NCBI GenBank assembly: GCA_015478765.1
Contig: JADMKR010000065.1
Span: 1 to 5,810, forward strand
Length of the DNA stretch: 5,810 nt
DNA from: Flavobacterium sp.
Lineage (GTDB): Bacteria; Bacteroidota; Bacteroidia; Flavobacteriales; Flavobacteriaceae
Reading direction: 5' to 3'
This document shows positions 4,304 through 5,810 of the stretch, in pieces. The notes under the pieces are model-generated. The model worked only from the letters and a program-made list of their open reading frames with translations, searched no databases and had not been told where the DNA came from. Positions within the stretch are counted from its first letter, which is position 1. The number at the start of each line of letters is the position of its first letter. The translations under genes were made by a program, and so were the position numbers.

Positions 4304-5810
4304 ATGGCAAAAGCAAAAGCTGCAGATAAAAAGACTACTTCTAAAACCGATCCGGCCAAAAAGGCCAATAACAGTAAGCAATATAAAGTATTGGCAGGTA
4401 TGCTGCTGATTTTGTTTTCGATTGCTTTACTCGTCGCCTTCATATCCTTTTACATTCACGGTCAGGCAGATCAGAGTGCCGTCGCGTCATTAACCGACCG
4501 AACCGAGAAAACTCAGAATTGGCTGGGTAAATTCGGAGCATGGCTTGCCGATATTTTCATCTATCGCGGATTTGGCGCGGCATCCTTCCTTTTTGTAAAA
4601 CTGTTCTTTCTTACCGGAGCATTCCTGGTTCTTGATATTGCACTCCGAAAAATAAAAAACATATGGTTTTGGGATTTATTTGCGATGGTCCTGATATCGG
4701 TTCTGTTGGGCTTTTTTGCTACTTCCGTTCCTGAGCTCGGCGGTATCATCGGTTATGAAATGAATCAGTTTTCCCAGGATTACATTGGCAAAACCGGCAC
4801 TCTGCTCCTATTGATCTTCGGAATAGTAGTATATCTGATACTGAAAATCAAAATTTCGCCCGAGGCGATCAAGTCGTTCTTTGAACGCAGCCAAAAAGAG
4901 GTCAGCGACGACCTTGCAGCCCGGCCCGCTCCTACCACTACCGATTATAACCTGGAAGAATTTGCGGTCAGCCCCGAGGAGGATGAGATAATTCCCGAGC
5001 CGGTATTGAAACCGTCCAAATTCGAAATCAATAAAGACGACCTAAAACCAACAATCGGACATTCTTCCGAACTCAGCATAGAACCTGTAGTTAAATCGGC
5101 GCCTGTTGCAACGCCTCGCGAACCGGAAGTCATTCATACCGACGATGAAGCATTCGTAATAGAAAAAGCAACCGAGGAAGATGTCTTTGAAGAAAACCTG
5201 GCATCGCGGCTGGTCGCCGATTTCGGCCTCTTTGATCCCACACTCGAACTATCGAATTACAAATTTCCGACGTTGGATTTGCTGAAAGAATATTCTTCGG
5301 GCGGTATCACCATCAATCAGGAGGAACTTGAGGAAAACAAAAATCGGATTGTTGAAACGCTGCGGAATTACAAGATCGAAATCGCACAAATCAAGGCGAC
5401 TGTAGGACCATCGGTGACCTTATACGAAATTGTACCCGAAGCAGGCATCAGAATTTCAAAAATCAAAAGTCTGGAAGACGATATCGCACTCTCATTGTCG
5501 GCACTGGGAATCAGGATCATCGCGCCGATCCCCGGAAAGGGAACCATCGGTATTGAAGTCCCGAACAAGAATCCGACAATGGTTTCGATGAAGAGCGTCA
5601 TCGGATCGGTAAAATTCCAGGAAGCTGAAATGGAACTTCCAATTGCCCTGGGCAAAACGATTTCCAACGAAACATTCGTAGTCGATTTGGCTAAAATGCC
5701 TCACCTGCTGATGGCGGGAGCAACCGGACAGGGAAAATCGGTCGGTTTGAACGCGGTGCTCACATCGTTGCTTTACAAAAAACACCCTGCCGAAGTCAAA
5801 TTTGTTTTGG
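4304..5810 (+). CDS. ftsK: DNA translocase FtsK/SpoIIIE, N-terminal part (3' partial)
   Basis: The window holds 502 codons and ends inside the motor domain. FtsK is a septal membrane protein whose hexameric ATPase pumps DNA to clear and resolve chromosomes at division. A basic Lys/Ala-rich cytoplasmic tail (1-27) leads into four membrane segments (about 28-51, 90-113, 121-142, 164-182), the usual FtsK membrane domain. A Pro/Glu/Asp-rich linker (about 183-300) follows, much shorter than the E. coli one. The alpha subdomain then starts near FPTLDLLKEY (321-330) and continues through VGPSVTLYEI and PIPGKGTIGIEVPN. Walker A is GATGQGKS (472-479), with Gln in place of the common Ser. Walker B, the sensor residues and the DNA-reading gamma domain lie beyond the edge. 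The ATG follows a TATAAAACGACTG leader without a Shine-Dalgarno. Confidence 0.96.
   Translation, partial: MAKAKAADKKTTSKTDPAKKANNSKQYKVLAGMLLILFSIALLVAFISFYIHGQADQSAVASLTDRTEKTQNWLGKFGAWLADIFIYRGFGAASFLFVKLFFLTGAFLVLDIALRKIKNIWFWDLFAMVLISVLLGFFATSVPELGGIIGYEMNQFSQDYIGKTGTLLLLIFGIVVYLILKIKISPEAIKSFFERSQKEVSDDLAARPAPTTTDYNLEEFAVSPEEDEIIPEPVLKPSKFEINKDDLKPTIGHSSELSIEPVVKSAPVATPREPEVIHTDDEAFVIEKATEEDVFEENLASRLVADFGLFDPTLELSNYKFPTLDLLKEYSSGGITINQEELEENKNRIVETLRNYKIEIAQIKATVGPSVTLYEIVPEAGIRISKIKSLEDDIALSLSALGIRIIAPIPGKGTIGIEVPNKNPTMVSMKSVIGSVKFQEAEMELPIALGKTISNETFVVDLAKMPHLLMAGATGQGKSVGLNAVLTSLLYKKHPAEVKFVL

Noticed and set aside
5368..5785. Two minus-strand open frames opposite ftsK
   Set aside because: They overlap the conserved alpha and Walker A part of ftsK, which runs through without interruption on the + strand.

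Overview
The window looks like chromosomal DNA of a Bacteroidota bacterium, most likely a flavobacterium (Flavobacterium or a near relative). The evidence is a type IX secretion (T9SS) C-terminal sorting domain, promoters of the Bacteroidota type (TAnnTTTG at -7), A/T-rich leaders without Shine-Dalgarno sequences, and the Flavobacterium-like protein sequences. All eight genes are on the + strand. No tRNA, rRNA, CRISPR array, insertion sequence or phage gene was seen, and no gene-free stretch exceeds about 160 bp.

Layout: (1) 2-199, the last 65 residues of a secreted or surface protein ending in a T9SS sorting domain. (2) 310-1821, an NhaC-type Na+/H+ antiporter. (3) 1905-3222, a compact oxidative-stress cluster: a typical 2-Cys peroxiredoxin, a 102-residue thioredoxin with a WCGNC active site, and an 85-residue uncharacterised helical protein (probably DUF6952). 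A strong intrinsic terminator at 3241-3268 closes it. (4) 3380-4260, thiol peroxidase tpx, whose stop codon overlaps the start of a DgkA-family lipid kinase (TAATG). (5) 4304 to the window end, the N-terminal 502 codons of the DNA translocase FtsK, running from the membrane domain through Walker A.

How the genes fit together: the 2-Cys peroxiredoxin and Tpx reduce peroxides and need a dithiol reductant, which the thioredoxin between them could supply. The two peroxidase genes have nearly identical -7 regions (TAYTTTTGACA), suggesting similar promoter use. The peroxiredoxin promoter is the most structured non-coding DNA here. It has a near-perfect 20-bp dyad overlapping the -7 element, and a 12-bp direct repeat spaced 32 bp apart just upstream. 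NhaC, the lipid kinase and FtsK are envelope housekeeping genes.

No clearly new multi-gene system is visible. The best leads are the DUF6952-like protein as a possible accessory of the peroxiredoxin/thioredoxin pair, and the operator-like architecture of the peroxiredoxin promoter.
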